This document shows positions 19,929 to 30,540 of a stretch of 64,000 nucleotides of DNA, piece by piece. Numbering within the stretch: the first letter of the stretch is position 1; the number at the start of each line of letters is the position of its first letter. Origin of the DNA: Plutella xylostella (taxonomy: Eukaryota; Arthropoda; Insecta; Lepidoptera; Plutellidae); assembly GCF_932276165.1 (NCBI RefSeq), contig NC_063983.1:937501-1001500 (forward strand). The letters run 5' to 3'. Position numbers and translations under genes: made by a program. The notes under the pieces were generated by a model, which was given only the letters and a program-made list of their open reading frames with translations, was not told the DNA's origin and did not search any database.

Positions 19929-20148
19929 ATACTAGCTGTTCTCGTGAGCTTCGTTTTGCCTTAAAAAGTTTTGCCGTGGGAATTTCGCGAGTAAAAGTAA
20001 CCTACGCCTATTCTCAGGGTCTATCTATCTAGACCATCTATATTCCAAATTTCATTCTAATCTGTTCAGTAATTTTGGCGTGAAAGAGTAACAGTAGACA
20101 GACAGACAGACACAGTTACTTTCACACTTTTACATTTATAATATTATT
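19929..20148 (+). repeat. Interspersed repeat, CAGACAGACAG family, copy 2
   Basis: Starts ACTAGCTGTTCTCGTGAGC, keeps AAATTTCATTCTAATC and GGCGTGAAAGAGTAACAG, and ends at ATTTATAATATTA. Same orientation as copy 1, moderately diverged. Confidence 0.75.
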
Positions 20149-20310
20149 ATTATTTACAATTATATGATATGATAGTATGAAAATAAAAATGTTAGTGAAC
20201 TAAAAAAGTAACTGACATTGGCTCGGCTAGAATTGATATTGGCGGTAGTGTTAGCAGAAGTAGTAAACAAGCTTCTAACACTTTAAAATAGTCGTCCACG
20301 GTTATATTAT

Positions 20311-20447
20311 TATACAGAGTGTCGCAAAAGGGTAAGTATACTAAGCAAAAACCTACGTGTGCAGCATGTTATACCTAAACCCGGATATGCGAAAAAAATA
20401 ACCTTTTTCCATAGAAACTTGGTCACGTGACTTTTTTTACTATGGAC
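20311..20447. mobile_element. Half copy of the TACAGGGTG foldback MITE
   Basis: TATACAGAGTGTCGCAAAAG... CCTACGTGTGCAGCATG TTATACC... through the central GGTCACGTGACTTT matches the left arm and spacer of 40277-40543. The right arm is missing, so the element is truncated at its centre. Confidence 0.7.
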
Positions 20448-21186
20448 ATTGTTTTTTTTTGGGGGTTTTTAACGTTGCTTAAGTTATTTAACTATTGTTT
20501 TTATTCACTCTTATCGTTGGCGAGTGTCCTTACTGGCAGGTTGCTCGGCGGCGACGCGTGTCTCGGCACTAATCCCGCGGATAATATTGCGACAAACATT
20601 CGGACTCGCGAGCGCGCAAATAAATTGCACGAATTAATATAAAAAGAAATCAGATGGCGCAGCGAGTAATTACGCCTGTTATAAGCCCCAAAATTGCTAT
20701 TGTACAGGAAAAAAATACGTCCCATGAAAGCGAAAAGTATGACCATAGATGTGGATGTGTGTCTGTGTATATCACCATAGAATAACGAGTACTTGTTGAA
20801 TGCTATATGATATCACCTAAGTACATGAAATTAAAATAAAAACTATAAGTAAGTATTTTTTTTCTTCCTACGTATTAGGGTGTAAGAGTAAAATAAAATT
20901 GGTCTGCAAATTTGCACATTTCACATAGAAGATGTTGTCCACTCTATATAGGTACAATACTTATATGTATGCTTATATTATGTACATAAGCTGGTGCTAA
21001 TCAAGCCAGGGAGCGCCGTGCCCCGTCAGCGAAGTTTATAAACGGAGTTGCTAACTCCAACTGACTGAGTTTAAAATTGAGTTGAGATAGTTCAGTATTC
21101 AGTTTCGTTATTGGCTGTAAACCTGTGTTGTTATATAGAAGACCTAAAGTACAGTAAACATAAATTAACATTATAGTCCTAAAGAG
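20448..21186. other. Intergenic, no recognised gene
   Basis: Starts with a T/G homopolymer patch. It has a GC-richer stretch at 20515-20620 without a supported frame, and the short sequence CCATAGAATAACGAGTACT shared with 15049. Confidence 0.3.
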
Positions 21187-21353
21187 TAGGGGAGACCGGG
21201 GCTGGTTGACCAATTTTTAGCTTAAATATTTTAATTTTTATTTCTATCTAGTTTATTATTTTAACAACGGGTTCAATTAATAGGTATACTATTAAGCTTT
21301 GAAAAAAAGTGGCAAAAAGCGTGTTATTCATTATAATAATGAGTACAGGCCAG

Positions 21354-21603
21354 TAGTGGTTAGTGACCCTGACTACTGAGCCGATGGTCCCGGGTTCGAT
21401 TCCCGGCTGGGGCAGATATTTGTTTAAACACAGATATTTGTTCTCGGGTCTTGGATGTGCCCGTAAAATGGCAATAGGCCCGCCCCCTATTACATTGGGA
21501 CTAACATAACACTCTGGCGAAAAGTGGGTGCAGCAATGCACCTCTGCCTACCCCGCAAGGGAGTACATTAGTACAAGGCGTGAGTGCGTGCGTGTGTGTG
21601 TGT
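21354..21603 (+). mobile_element. tRNA-derived SINE (second family) with 11-bp target duplication
   Basis: Box A (TAGTGGTTAGTGACCCTGAC) and box B (GGTTCGATTCCC) head, a body with GGTGCAGCAATGCACCTCTG and CCTACCCCGCAAGG, and a (GT)n tail. GTACAGGCCAG flanks it at 21343-21353 and 21604-21614. Related heads are at 39026 and 28961. Confidence 0.92.
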
Positions 21604-22090
21604 GTACAGGCCAGTTTTAGTGTGATAGGAAAAACTGGTCAACCTACCCCATTCCTGGGGTAGGTTGACTATTCGTCTGGGGTAAGTTGACCTATGAAGT
21701 TGTAAGAGCAAATATCTGCTAGAAAATAGGATAGGAAGACTTAAAAAACCGGTGTAATACAATTTTTATTTATTGAAATCAATGGGCGATGTTAAGCCAC
21801 TTCAATTAAACACAATGAAAATAAAATAATAATAAACAATCAAATGTTTGAACATAAAGCATTTTTTTTACCTAAAAATAAACCAAGCGTACTTTCTTAT
21901 AAGTATTTAAAACAAAACTAAACGACTTTTTATAAACTTTACTCATTTGGTAACAAATAATGTAATCTAACCATTATAATTATTTTTACTATTTGGTAAC
22001 AGTCTTAATGTAAGTATTTAAATATTATTATAATTAAATTATATATATTTGTAAATTATAAAATTATTCTTTGGAGATCATACTATGCAA

Positions 22091-22330
22091 TCAGTCTTCT
22101 AAATCGGAAGTGCAATTTTTGCACTCATAGAACAATATGTTCCTGCTGTTTACACATTTTGTGTGTGCCCACAACTTGCATCCAGTGCATTGAACCCATT
22201 CTTCTCCTAAAATACTAGAACTGTAGGGTTCAGTGTACTCCAACTCCAAACTCACTTTCAGAGTCGTCACTTCTCTCCTTATTCTGAAACAACATTTCCT
22301 GAAACAACATTTTTTTTTATAAAATTTCAT
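22091..22330 (-). pseudogene. C-terminal PHD-like zinc-finger remnant of a pogo-type transposase
   Basis: The frame contains EEWVQCTGCKLWAHTKCVNS then FYECKNCTSDLED. This Cys/His spacing (CxxC...HxxC...CxxC) is the PHD-like tail found at the end of many insect tigger/jerky-type DDE transposases. The N-terminal residues before about residue 40 look non-homologous. Its place inside TA-flanked ends supports the assignment. Upstream catalytic sequence is absent, so it is a fragment. Confidence 0.65.
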
Positions 22331-22800
22331 AAATACCGACTTTTCTTTTACATGTAAAACATCTGTTATATTATGGGGCTGGTTGACCAGCTAGTCAACC
22401 AGCCCCATTATACATTATTCAACCAGCCCCGAGGTACCTTATAATTTTTAAGCACGTGTCATAACCTTAAAATTGCGTGGAAATCAAATAGAATAATATA
22501 TAAAAGAAAGAACATGAATCAAACATTTCTTATAAATACTTTGGCAATCAGTAACCATGAATAAATAGGCATTATTACAATTAACGTGACGACAAAAATA
22601 ATTACTTACGTGTGTTATTTTTCAATATTACGCTCCTTCTCTCAAACGCCGTGCGTGCGCCACGCCGCACCGCCGGTGACTGTGCGGGGGGAGGTGAGGA
22701 ACTCTCATGCCTCATTGGTTGGCTCAAGGCTATTGCGTCGAACGAGTTTTTGGTAGTTAGTCTACCTACCCCTATAGTCAACCAGCCCCGGTCTCCCCTA

Positions 22801-23992
22801 CCTATATAAGTAAAGGTAGGTAGGTATATAATATCGGGGTGTCTGCTGCCGCAGCAGGCCATAAGAGTTATTAATATTGTTATCCCGTAGCACAGCAGAG
22901 CTGTAGTTGTAGCATAGCAAGCACGAAAAACGGTGATAAAAGTTTATGTCAAGGTCACTCTTGAAGTGATGCCGTGAGATAACTTTAGTTAAGAGTCGAT
23001 CGACCGTCACTATAATATATCTCGAATCGAGTTAAACGCAGATTAAAGGTAAGATTGGTAAGATATGCATGAAAAAAATTTATATACGTCGATAAATATA
23101 CCATGCCGCGGGAGCAGATTATTTAAAGGTGCCCAATAAGTTTCCGCAATAAATATCCAACCGAAGGGTTCAGTAGTCAGTAGTTAGCCAGACAATCGGA
23201 GGCCCATCCAGTAACTGAATTATCAGTTCGTTAGCGAGTAGTTACGTCCCCGACCCCGCTTATTGGATTGGATTTGTCGGAATCAATGTAACTGATGTCC
23301 TGCCTAAGGACATTTCGGCTTTATTTATAGGTTTATACATTTAGGGTGGAGGATATACACGTGTTTGCTGAATGGCCGAGAGATGATCACCCTGTTTATT
23401 CATTGCGAGTAGCATTCGAATTGAATCGATTTATCATGTTGGTTACTAGTCGTGCAGGTGGAAAATTTACTCGACCGGGTATCTTAAAATTATTTTTAGC
23501 TAACATTCCATTTAATTTCATTTTATTTGTTATCAACTTGACTCATAACCAATTGGAAGCCACTTTTAGGTACTTGGAGACACTCTGGGTTGTATCTATA
23601 CCGTACCGTAGATCCTCTTCAGACTTATCTATTGCCTCGAGACCTCTCAGCCGTTCTCAGAACAAGAACTTAATGATAAATACACGGGCAGCTCACTGAA
23701 ACGAAAAAAATAATACTAAAATCCAAACTCATTGTTAACGTTTCTCTCGTAAAGATGACACAAGAGATCTGAGATCTGAAAAATGCCTTTTCTTTGCCTC
23801 GCTTAGGAAAGATAAAAAGTAACACAAAGCCAGCATTGTATGAGAAAATCCAAGAGTGAAATAAGTGAATAGGCACGCAATTTATTATGAGTGACGTTAT
23901 TTTTATTTTAGAGAAAAATATAAGTATACCTACTTAAATAATAAAAATTATAACTGATGGCTCACTTTTGTTTTAGAACAATCATTCGAGAT
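22801..23992. other. Intergenic, no recognised gene
   Basis: A 117-residue frame at 23346-23699 has no signature and a non-coding-like composition. No repeat was recognised up to the MITE at 23996. Confidence 0.35.
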
Positions 23993-23995
23993 TTA

Positions 23996-24110
23996 GGCCT
24001 TGTTTCACAATGTCTGGTTAGTGGCTACCTGTGAGATAAAATACAAGCTGTCACTGTCAAAAAAATTGTAACAGAGAGACATTACTAACCAGACATTGTG
24101 AAACAGGGCC
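23996..24110. mobile_element. Harbinger-type MITE, TGTTTCACAATG family, copy 1
   Basis: TIRs GGCCTTGTTTCACAATGTCT / AGACATTGTGAAACAGGGCC, flanked by TTA (23993-23995 and 24111-24113). 115 bp; the inner arms partly pair as well. A second copy is at 57228-57368. Confidence 0.85.
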
Positions 24111-24113
24111 TTA

Positions 24114-24589
24114 ATTACCTAATTCATCGACATCAACAGACTTATTTAATTAATGAAGGTAGTTGTTGATATAATAATATTAAGAATATCCTTTCAGTTC
24201 CGTATCTAGGATACGATAGGTTAAGTCGATAAATGGGCCCGCTGCCTCTATTCACGCAATAGCGTTATTGTGCTATATTTAATGAAACACAACTATTATT
24301 GCCAAAGCTTGTTTATCGACTAAACAATGGTAGCAGTTTCCTCATTTGGCTCATTTTCTCCGAATCGAATGGATCTAGTTTAATATAGGCTATTTTTATG
24401 ATTCATGGAAATCAAACAGACGTCGAGTAAAAACTGATATAAAAGTACTTAAAAATCATTCAAAATAGGATTGATTTATTTATGTTTTATAAGGTCTACT
24501 CGTGATTAGTGTACTTATTGTTTTATTTACTTAGTATTGACATGAAACTACTTACTGTACTTATATGGATCATGTTATCCTAACTTCCT
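24114..24589. other. Intergenic, no recognised feature
   Basis: AT-rich unique-looking DNA. Confidence 0.3.
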
Positions 24590-24798
24590 AACTAAATATT
24601 ATAAATGCGAAAGTAACTGTGTCTGTCTGTCTGTCTGTCTTTCTGTTACTCTTTCACGCCAAAACCACTGAACGGATTTGAATGAAATTTGGTATACATA
24701 CGATCTAGACCCTAGGAAAGAATATAGCCTACTTTTTATCCCGGAATTCCCACGGGAAAACTTTTTAAGGATAAGCGAAGCGCGCGGGAACAGCTAGT
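24590..24798 (-). repeat. Interspersed repeat, CAGACAGACAG family, copy 3
   Basis: Reverse orientation: AATATTATAAATGCGAAAGT, then (CTGT)n, TTACTCTTTCACGCCAAAAC, AATGAAATTTGGTATAC, ending near GGGAACAGCTAG. Confidence 0.8.
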
Positions 24799-25159
24799 CT
24801 GAAATAAATGTATTAAATTTCATTTAAAGTATATAAGAAAGGGGGTTCAGATAGTTGCATAGCACACCGTACGAAATGTAACACGCTACAATGACGTCAT
24901 GCGGGGGTAAACCGGGCACACTCAACGCTCATTGGCTATAAAATGTTCTTGACAATCCGCTGCTAATTTCCCTGCTGACTACCTAGTGTGTGCTGCATTA
25001 TGTGGCTCTGCTAATTGACCCCCGGGAGGACACTTGTAGGAGTGGGGGGGTAAGTTTGCACTGTTTGACCCCCGGGTCAAATATAAGCTTTCACATGGAT
25101 GACTCGCCACCAATGTTTAATACGGACTAGATGGAGTGTCGGTGCAAAAGAAACGTCTC
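24799..25159. other. Intergenic, GC-richer patch
   Basis: Contains GACCCCCGGG twice (about 25017 and 25058) around a short G-run. No gene recognised. Confidence 0.3.
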
Positions 25160-25393
25160 GATAAATAACACCCCACGGTGTTCCATTGCGGGTTAGAGGG
25201 TTCACACATGTAGATGTGCTAGATCAAGATGTGCAGGTTTCCTCACGACGATTTTCTTCACCGAAAGAGCGATACATAGAGTGAGAGTACATCAATTCAA
25301 AATAATTTATTGGTACAATGTCTGCGTCGTAATTTGAACCCACATCTCTGTCATCAGAAGCTGACGCTTACCCGACTGAGCTACGCCGCCTAA
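25160..25393 (-). repeat. tRNA-derived SINE, reverse copy of the 18534 family
   Basis: On the minus strand GGCGTAGCTCAGTCGGGTAA (box A) is followed by a degenerate box B (GGGTTCAAATTACG), then AGGAAACCTGCACATC and AACCCGCAATGGAACACCG. No target duplication recognised; borders approximate. Confidence 0.75.
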
Positions 25394-25748
25394 TGGTCAC
25401 TGTCGGGTATAGGTATACATATATGCCTCATATGTGTACGGCGACATTTTCAGTGATGCACACAAGACTTGGCAAAAGCTGGTGATATCATAAAAATGTC
25501 ACAGTGGGAATCAAACCTGATACTTCATAGTGCTTTGCACATAGATACAGCTCGCCTGTAGATCACATTATAAGGAAGTATATAACAGCCTACATAATAT
25601 GCCAGTAACAACAAACCGACTGGAATTAATTTCCCTAAGCAAACAGGGCCATGTTTCCGTAAACTGTGTATGTTATTTCTGTAAACTAATTTCGATAGCT
25701 GAACGATGAAAATATTGTTTACTGTTCAATTAATATACTTATAATATT

Positions 25749-25773
25749 TATCTATCTATCTATCTATCTATCT
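25749..25773. repeat. (TATC)n microsatellite
   Basis: Six TATC units just left of the MITE end. Confidence 0.9.
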
Positions 25774-25832
25774 CCCGGGCGATGAAAAAGTTCCACTCAC
25801 AAAATGTCGACACCAAACGACCCCAATTTTTT

Positions 25833-26420
25833 AGGGTTCCGTAGCCAAAATGGCAAAAACGGAACCCTTATAGTTTCGTCATGTCCGTCTGTCCGTCTGT
25901 CCGTCTGTCCGTCTGTCCGTCTGTCCGTCTGTCACAGCCGATTTACTCGGAAACTATAAGTACTACAGTGATGAAATTTGATGGGAATATGTGTTGTATG
26001 AACCGCTACAAAAATATGACACTAAATAGTAAAAAAAAGAATTGGGGGTGGGGCCCCCCATACATGTAACTGAGGGATGAAATTTTTTTTTTCGATGTAC
26101 ATACCCGTGTGGGGTATCAATGGAAAGGTCTTTTAAAATGATATAAAGTTTTCTAAAAAACATTTTTCTTAAAGTGAACGGTTTTTGAGATATCAGCTCT
26201 CAAAGTCGTAAAAAGTATGTCCCCCCCCCTCTATTTTTATAACTACGGGGTATAAAATTCTAAAAAAAATAGAGGTGATGCATGCTAATTAACTCTTTCA
26301 ACGATTTTTGGTTTGATCAAAGTATCTCTTATAGTTTTTGAGATAGGTTGATTTAAAGTTTATTATATTTGCTGCTACGGAACCCTTTGTGCGCGAGCCC
26401 GACTCGCACTTGGCCGGTTT
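25833..26420. mobile_element. GGGTTCCGTAGCC / CTTGGCCGGTTT dispersed lepidopteran repeat
   Basis: Begins AGGGTTCCGTAGCCAAAATG, contains an inner GGAACCCTTATAGTTTCGTC, a CCGTCTGT minisatellite and AATGGAAAGGTCTTTT. It ends CGGAACCCTTTGTGCGCGAG and GACTCGCACTTGGCCGGTTT. The family is widespread in moths; its class is not resolved from the sequence. It is inserted into the MITE around it. Confidence 0.75.
25883..25932. repeat. GTCCGTCT minisatellite
   Basis: About six tandem 8-bp units inside the dispersed repeat. Confidence 0.95.
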
Positions 26421-26585
26421 TTAAAGATTTAATTTAATATTGGAACAAAATATTACTATGTATTTTTAGTTGGTATAATATCCTGATGCTCTATTAAATG
26501 TACTTCAATCTTACAGAAGACTTTTCCGTTTAGAAGTAATTTGGTACTTTTCTCCGTGGAACCTTTTCATTGCCCGTGAGTGTAT

Positions 26586-27114
26586 TTGGAAATATGTAGG
26601 TATCTGCCGTCCTATCCTACCTGTATTTATAACGTATAAAGTCGCCAGCTCTAAAACATAGAGAATAACATATAATAACACTGCAGATATATGGAGGACG
26701 ATATATTGGAATGGTGCGGGACTGCGGGTAGATGTAGATAAACATGATTATAACGTTTGAAATATGCTCACAATCTTTTTTCAATATCTAAATAGGTACC
26801 AATCACCCTTCAATTTGTCCTGGACGGTCGAATTCGTAGGCTTTTTGTCTGAGCCTCCAACCCGCCGTTTGAATTTGAATTAATATTCAAACCGTAAACG
26901 TAATAATTCAAATTCCGTTGCAAAAGTGGTAAGTGCAGTCATCCGAAATGCGGTCACTCTCGTGATTCTGAATAGTAGTACTTATCTGAGTTTTAGTAAG
27001 ACGTTTAGAATTCGTGAATCTGAAAATAGCAAAAATTCACGAAAGAAGCAAAATTTAACATAATTGCCCACAGAGTCACCTTATTTCCGCTAACCCTTTC
27101 CAATTTTTTCCTTT
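26586..27114. other. Intergenic, no recognised gene
   Basis: AT-rich; no supported frame or repeat. Confidence 0.3.
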
Positions 27115-27159
27115 GGCTGATCTCAAATGAGATTGGCCGCCGTGGTCGAAATTCGTCTA

Positions 27160-27694
27160 GGCTGGTTTTACAGTCACGCCGCTAGACGCGCTGTTGGACA
27201 GCGCGCTGTTGGACAGCGCGCGTTTGAACAGCGGTGCACCATAAAACGACATTAGTACGGCGCGTTTCGCTGCTGTGAGACAGTCGTGTACAAACAGATA
27301 CAAAATGAACGGCAATGCGGTTAGAGTACTGGCTATTTACTTTTTATGGAAAAAAAGGCAACAAAAAAGTCGAAGAACAGTAGGTGTTGATCCTTATAAC
27401 GCTACATAAACATCTTCTAATTTGCACTTCGTCAATTACTCGACCCGTATCGATGTGATTCATTTTGTACACAACAGTACCTAACGGCACGTCTCAACGG
27501 CGTGAGACTAAAACGCACAATGGCCGTAGAAGCGCACGAGCGGCGCGCGCTTCGACCGCGCCGCGCGAATAGGACGCGTTCAACGAACGGCGCTGCTCAA
27601 GCGCGCGAATTTGAAACGCTACTAATACCCCAATACATATCCGAGCGCGCGCGCTCCGACGGCGCTGCCGAAACGCGTGATTGTAAAACCAGCC
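27160..27694. mobile_element. Harbinger-type nonautonomous element inserted in a SINE
   Basis: Ends GGCTGGTTTTACAGTCACGC and GCGTGATTGTAAAACCAGCC are inverted. CTA is duplicated at 27157-27159 and 27695-27697. The empty site CGGCTAGGAGGAC exists in the sister SINE (29311-29323). GC-rich GCGCGC subterminal blocks flank a short coding remnant. The 3-bp duplication fits PIF/Harbinger. Confidence 0.85.
27305..27409 (+). pseudogene. Possible N-terminal remnant of a Harbinger transposase
   Basis: A 34-codon frame MNGNAVRVLAIYFLWKKRQQ... then KSRRTVGVDPYNAT, stop. The aliphatic start followed by a run of basic residues and R-x-V-x-V-D/H-P resembles the start of HARBI1-like nucleases (basic cluster before a WVHP-type motif). 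The likeness is short; the Harbinger-type ends around it make it more credible. No catalytic region remains. Confidence 0.4.
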
Positions 27695-27712
27695 CTAGGA
27701 GGACATAAGCTA

Positions 27713-27974
27713 GCATGTCATAAGTTTAGTGTTTTTTACTGAGTCCGCGTTGTTCTATGGTTTTTTATAACTTTGTTTGGGGACATTATATCGAGATGTG
27801 TGTTCGAATAGTCGCTAGTATCGAACCAGGTAGGCCTACCATCAATCTTACTGGCAGAAAAAGCCTCCAACCTGACAAGACAAATTGCTAGAACAATGGG
27901 CTGTTAGGTTAACGTATTTGGATTGAGTAGACTGTGTGTTTTTGTACGTTCATAAGGAGAAAAAATAATACTTA
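27713..27974. other. Intergenic, no recognised feature
   Basis: Nothing recognised. Confidence 0.3.
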
Positions 27975-28050
27975 GTAATAATAATAGTATGTGGGGATGT
28001 CTCACACACAGTCATTTGACCCACAACTAGGCAGAGCCTGTAAGGTTTCG
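27975..28050 (-). repeat. Truncated SINE 3' end (39026 family)
   Basis: Minus strand reads AACCTTACAGGCTCTGCCTA GTTGTGGGTC... GTGTGTGAGACATCCCCACA, then (ATT)n, matching 39210-39281. The 5' part is missing. Confidence 0.7.
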
Positions 28051-28729
28051 GGTATACTGAAAGTAAATATTTTTATACCAAGTGCTATGTTAAGGTAAAA
28101 ATAAATTGTGATGAAAATCAATTCTAAAACTGTACGAGGCCACAATTTAAAACAAGTAAAATTGGTGCCTTCATAATACCTACTTTTCCTTGAAACTATG
28201 CTAGCAGAAATGCTGCCTCATAATCAAACAACGCTAGCTTAGGCTTATGTTACTTATGTGTTAAGCTAGTAGCTGCTGAAAACTACACACATTTAGTACC
28301 TAAGTTTGCAGCGCTAAAATCAACATGAGCGTATAAAATACAACCCATTTTCTGTTTTAAAGTTTTTATTCAAAAATTTAAAAGAGCCAGGAACCAGGAA
28401 TGTGTAAATTTACACATTTGCACAAGCTGCAGAAAAGTTTAAATTCTGGTCATGGTTAGCTTTTAGTGTATAAAACCAAAACAGTTTAAAACTTTTTAAG
28501 TATTAGAAGATTTAAGGGTTTCTTTTATGCACCGCCAACCAATTTAAATATTTAGAACTTTCCATAACTCTGCCGAAAACTTTCGCTTCCAGATAAATAA
28601 AAGAAAACTTGAAAGTTTTTAAGCGGTTTAAATAAGATCGAGGGAAGTTCGTCCGTTGCTATGCGGTTTGAATTTTTAGCTGAAAAGCTTTTACATATTA
28701 AGAAACCTACCTAGTACCTACCATATTAT
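28051..28729. other. Intergenic, no recognised gene
   Basis: AT-rich; no supported frame. Confidence 0.3.
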
Positions 28730-28885
28730 AAAAAAAAACTTAAATTTGATTAGTGCTAGAGTTTAAGTTAGTTTATATACCTACTTATTTATTATTTTTG
28801 TATTTTTAAAATGTATGTGTTTAGTTTATAATATGGGCCACTGATGCCTGAAATAAAGGTTTATTATTATTATAATATTGAGCAA
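28730..28885 (+). repeat. Probable non-LTR 3' UTR end with (ATT)n tail
   Basis: GGGCCACTGATGCCTGAAAT AAAGG then (TTA)n is the form of several lepidopteran LINE 3' ends. No coding part and no target duplication identified. Confidence 0.35.
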
Positions 28886-28960
28886 TACAGCGACTACACA
28901 TATGAAGTGGCCATAATTATGTTTACAATCCATATATAATACTTACCCCCTATATAATAC

Positions 28961-29330
28961 TGCCTCTGTGGTCTAGTGGTAGAAGCTTCGCTTCATGACC
29001 CTGAGGTCCCGGGTTCGATTCCCGGGTGGGACCATCAATTTGTGTTTCTAAATTGTGGTTCTAAGTTTGGTTAGGACATAGTAGGCTGATCACCTGATGT
29101 CCGAAACAGTGAAACGATCCATGCTGTCGGATGGGCATGTAAAGCAGTCGGTCCTGCGCCTAGCTCTCTCCAGTCGTGTCGGTCAATCCGTCCCATTGGG
29201 TTATGAGAGTGATGGAACAGAGAGTGCTCCTGTGTACTGCGCACACACTTGGGCACTATAATCTACTCCTGCGTAGATGGCTGATCTCAATTGAGATTGG
29301 CCGCCGTAGTCGGCTAGGAGGACATCATTA
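28961..29330 (+). mobile_element. tRNA-derived SINE (third head type)
   Basis: Box A (TGGTCTAGTGGTAGAAGC) and box B (GGTTCGATTCCCGGG) give a strongly tRNA-like head of about 72 bp. It runs into a non-tRNA body (GGACATAGTAGGCTGATC, GATGTCCGAAACAGTGAAAC) ending GGCTGATCTCAATTGAGATT and an ATTATT tail. AATAC immediately precedes the head and follows the tail, a possible short target duplication. Confidence 0.8.
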
Positions 29331-29340
29331 TTAATACTTA

Positions 29341-29488
29341 CTCCCTAATTCATAAAAAAGTTACTGTACGCTTTAGCTATTGAACTGTTCTGTCTCTCTT
29401 TGACAGAGAACAATTTGTTATTTGACAGACAGGGACAAAACAGTTCAATAGCTAAAGCATCCAGTAACTTTTTTTATGAATAAGGGGG
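29341..29488. mobile_element. Harbinger-type MITE, 148 bp, near-complete foldback
   Basis: The left arm (CTCCCTAATTCATAAAAAAG, ...AGCTATTGAACTGTT) is inverted on the right. TTA is duplicated at 29338-29340 and 29489-29491. It lies 10 bp from the SINE tail. Confidence 0.85.
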
Positions 29489-29491
29489 TTA

Positions 29492-30433
29492 GTAAATAAG
29501 TAAGTCTTAGGTATGCCTATAACATCACATGCTTCACCACAAACGCAATATCGTCGTTCTATTCAGTCACTAGGTGGCGTTGTATGCGCTGCTTACATCA
29601 TATTCGACGGAGCAGTAAACAGATTTTACTCAATCATATTGGCTCTCGGGGCGGATATTGAAACTCAGTCTGGAGCACTTTCTACGATAATGCAAGATAC
29701 CTGGGCCTCTAGTACTAGTTTTGCAATTTAAGTAAGTAAACGAAAAAGTTTTGTTTTTTCTGTCACCTGCATACATTATCTGTCAAAAGTTTCAGGATAG
29801 TTTCCGCTAGAAGCGCTACTTTGTATGTGAGAAATCTGGAACCTTTATAGTTTTGACGACCTATCAAACCTGTACTAGACAGGCTGGATGCTTACTCCAG
29901 ATTTGCAAAAATGAAGGACTTTCATTAATACGTTTAATGCTTTATTCATAATTCTTTAAGACGTTTGGATACAGCGTTGTTATTGACTTGGACATTAAAA
30001 AATATCTTTATTGAATCGAATTGAAAATCTTTAAATTTTTGCAGACTGATTCCTCCTCTATGGTTGGTCACCGTAGTGAAAAGATGAGGTTGTTATGCAT
30101 ACAATAACCTCACCTATAAGTACCTATTTTACTACTGCATTAATAACCGTTACTTGAATGCATTCGTTATTTTGCTCTCCATTCAACATCCCTCCTTTAT
30201 AAATTACAAGAGGAAAATACCAAATGGAAATGGAAAATCGAATGGCATTCAACATTATACTTTTTTGTTGTAGCTATTGAATTGAAGTCCCTGTTCATAG
30301 GTAGTATACGAGTCGGAAAATGCATTTATTGTATACTATATATACTATAGGATACTTCGATCGAACGTCGGATAGTTTCTGGTAAAAGTTTCACAATAAG
30401 TACTACAAAGTGATACCAGCTTACCTCCAAAGT
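29492..30433. other. Intergenic, no recognised gene
   Basis: A short frame at 29513-29731 lacks support. Nothing else recognised. Confidence 0.3.
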
Positions 30434-30540
30434 CTGATCGAAATGCATAATAATAATATTGAGTCAAGTCGCAGATAAACTATGTATTAAATAGTTTATT
30501 TGCATCTTGACTCAATATTATTATCATGCATTTTGATTTT
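30434..30540. mobile_element. Foldback MITE-like element
   Basis: AAATGCATAATAATAATATT GAGTCAAG and GCAGATAAACTAT are inverted across a 7-10 bp centre. Target duplication not resolved. Confidence 0.65.

Larger units (their letters stand above)
21189..22798 (-). mobile_element. Pogo-like Tc1/mariner element, internally decayed
   Basis: GGGGAGACCGGGGCTGGTTG on the left and CAACCAGCCCCGGTCTCCCC on the right are perfect inverted ends flanked by TA (21187-21188, 22799-22800). The TIR-related motif GGTTGACC and its complement recur inside (21640-21690, 22375-22430), likely transposase-binding subterminal repeats. A minus-strand fragment at 22091-22330 encodes the zinc-finger tail seen in pogo/jerky-type transposases. 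The DDE core is not recognisable. A SINE (21354-21603) is inserted near the left end. Confidence 0.85.
25770..26584. mobile_element. Mariner-type MITE (GAAAAAGTTCC family) interrupted by another repeat
   Basis: The left end GGGCGATGAAAAAGTTCC and right end GAACCTTTTCATTGCCC...GTGAGTGTA match the 41296-41504 copy. The interior is split by a 588-bp insertion at 25833-26420. The sequences on either side (CCAATTTTTT / AAAGATTTAATTTAATATT) are contiguous in the uninterrupted relative. Confidence 0.75.
27115..27712 (+). repeat. 3' part of a tRNA-SINE (28961 family), split by a MITE
   Basis: GGCTGATCTCAAATGAGATT GGCCGCCG at 27115-27142 matches the end of the SINE at 28961-29330. Its continuation, CTAGGAGGACAT, reappears only at 27695-27706 after the 535-bp insertion. 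Confidence 0.75.

Noticed and set aside
23346..23699. 117-codon plus-strand frame as a host gene
   Set aside because: No conserved motif, no signal peptide or splice support, composition like flanking non-coding DNA.
25883..25932. CRISPR-like tandem array
   Set aside because: 8-bp units with no spacers; an ordinary minisatellite in a eukaryotic repeat.
25881..26069. 62-codon frame with SVCPSVRL repeats
   Set aside because: Translation of the GTCCGTCT minisatellite in a dispersed repeat.
28966..29036. tRNA gene with strong box A and box B
   Set aside because: Same reasoning: it is followed by a SINE body shared with 27115-27142. A functional tRNA cannot be fully excluded without a folding search.
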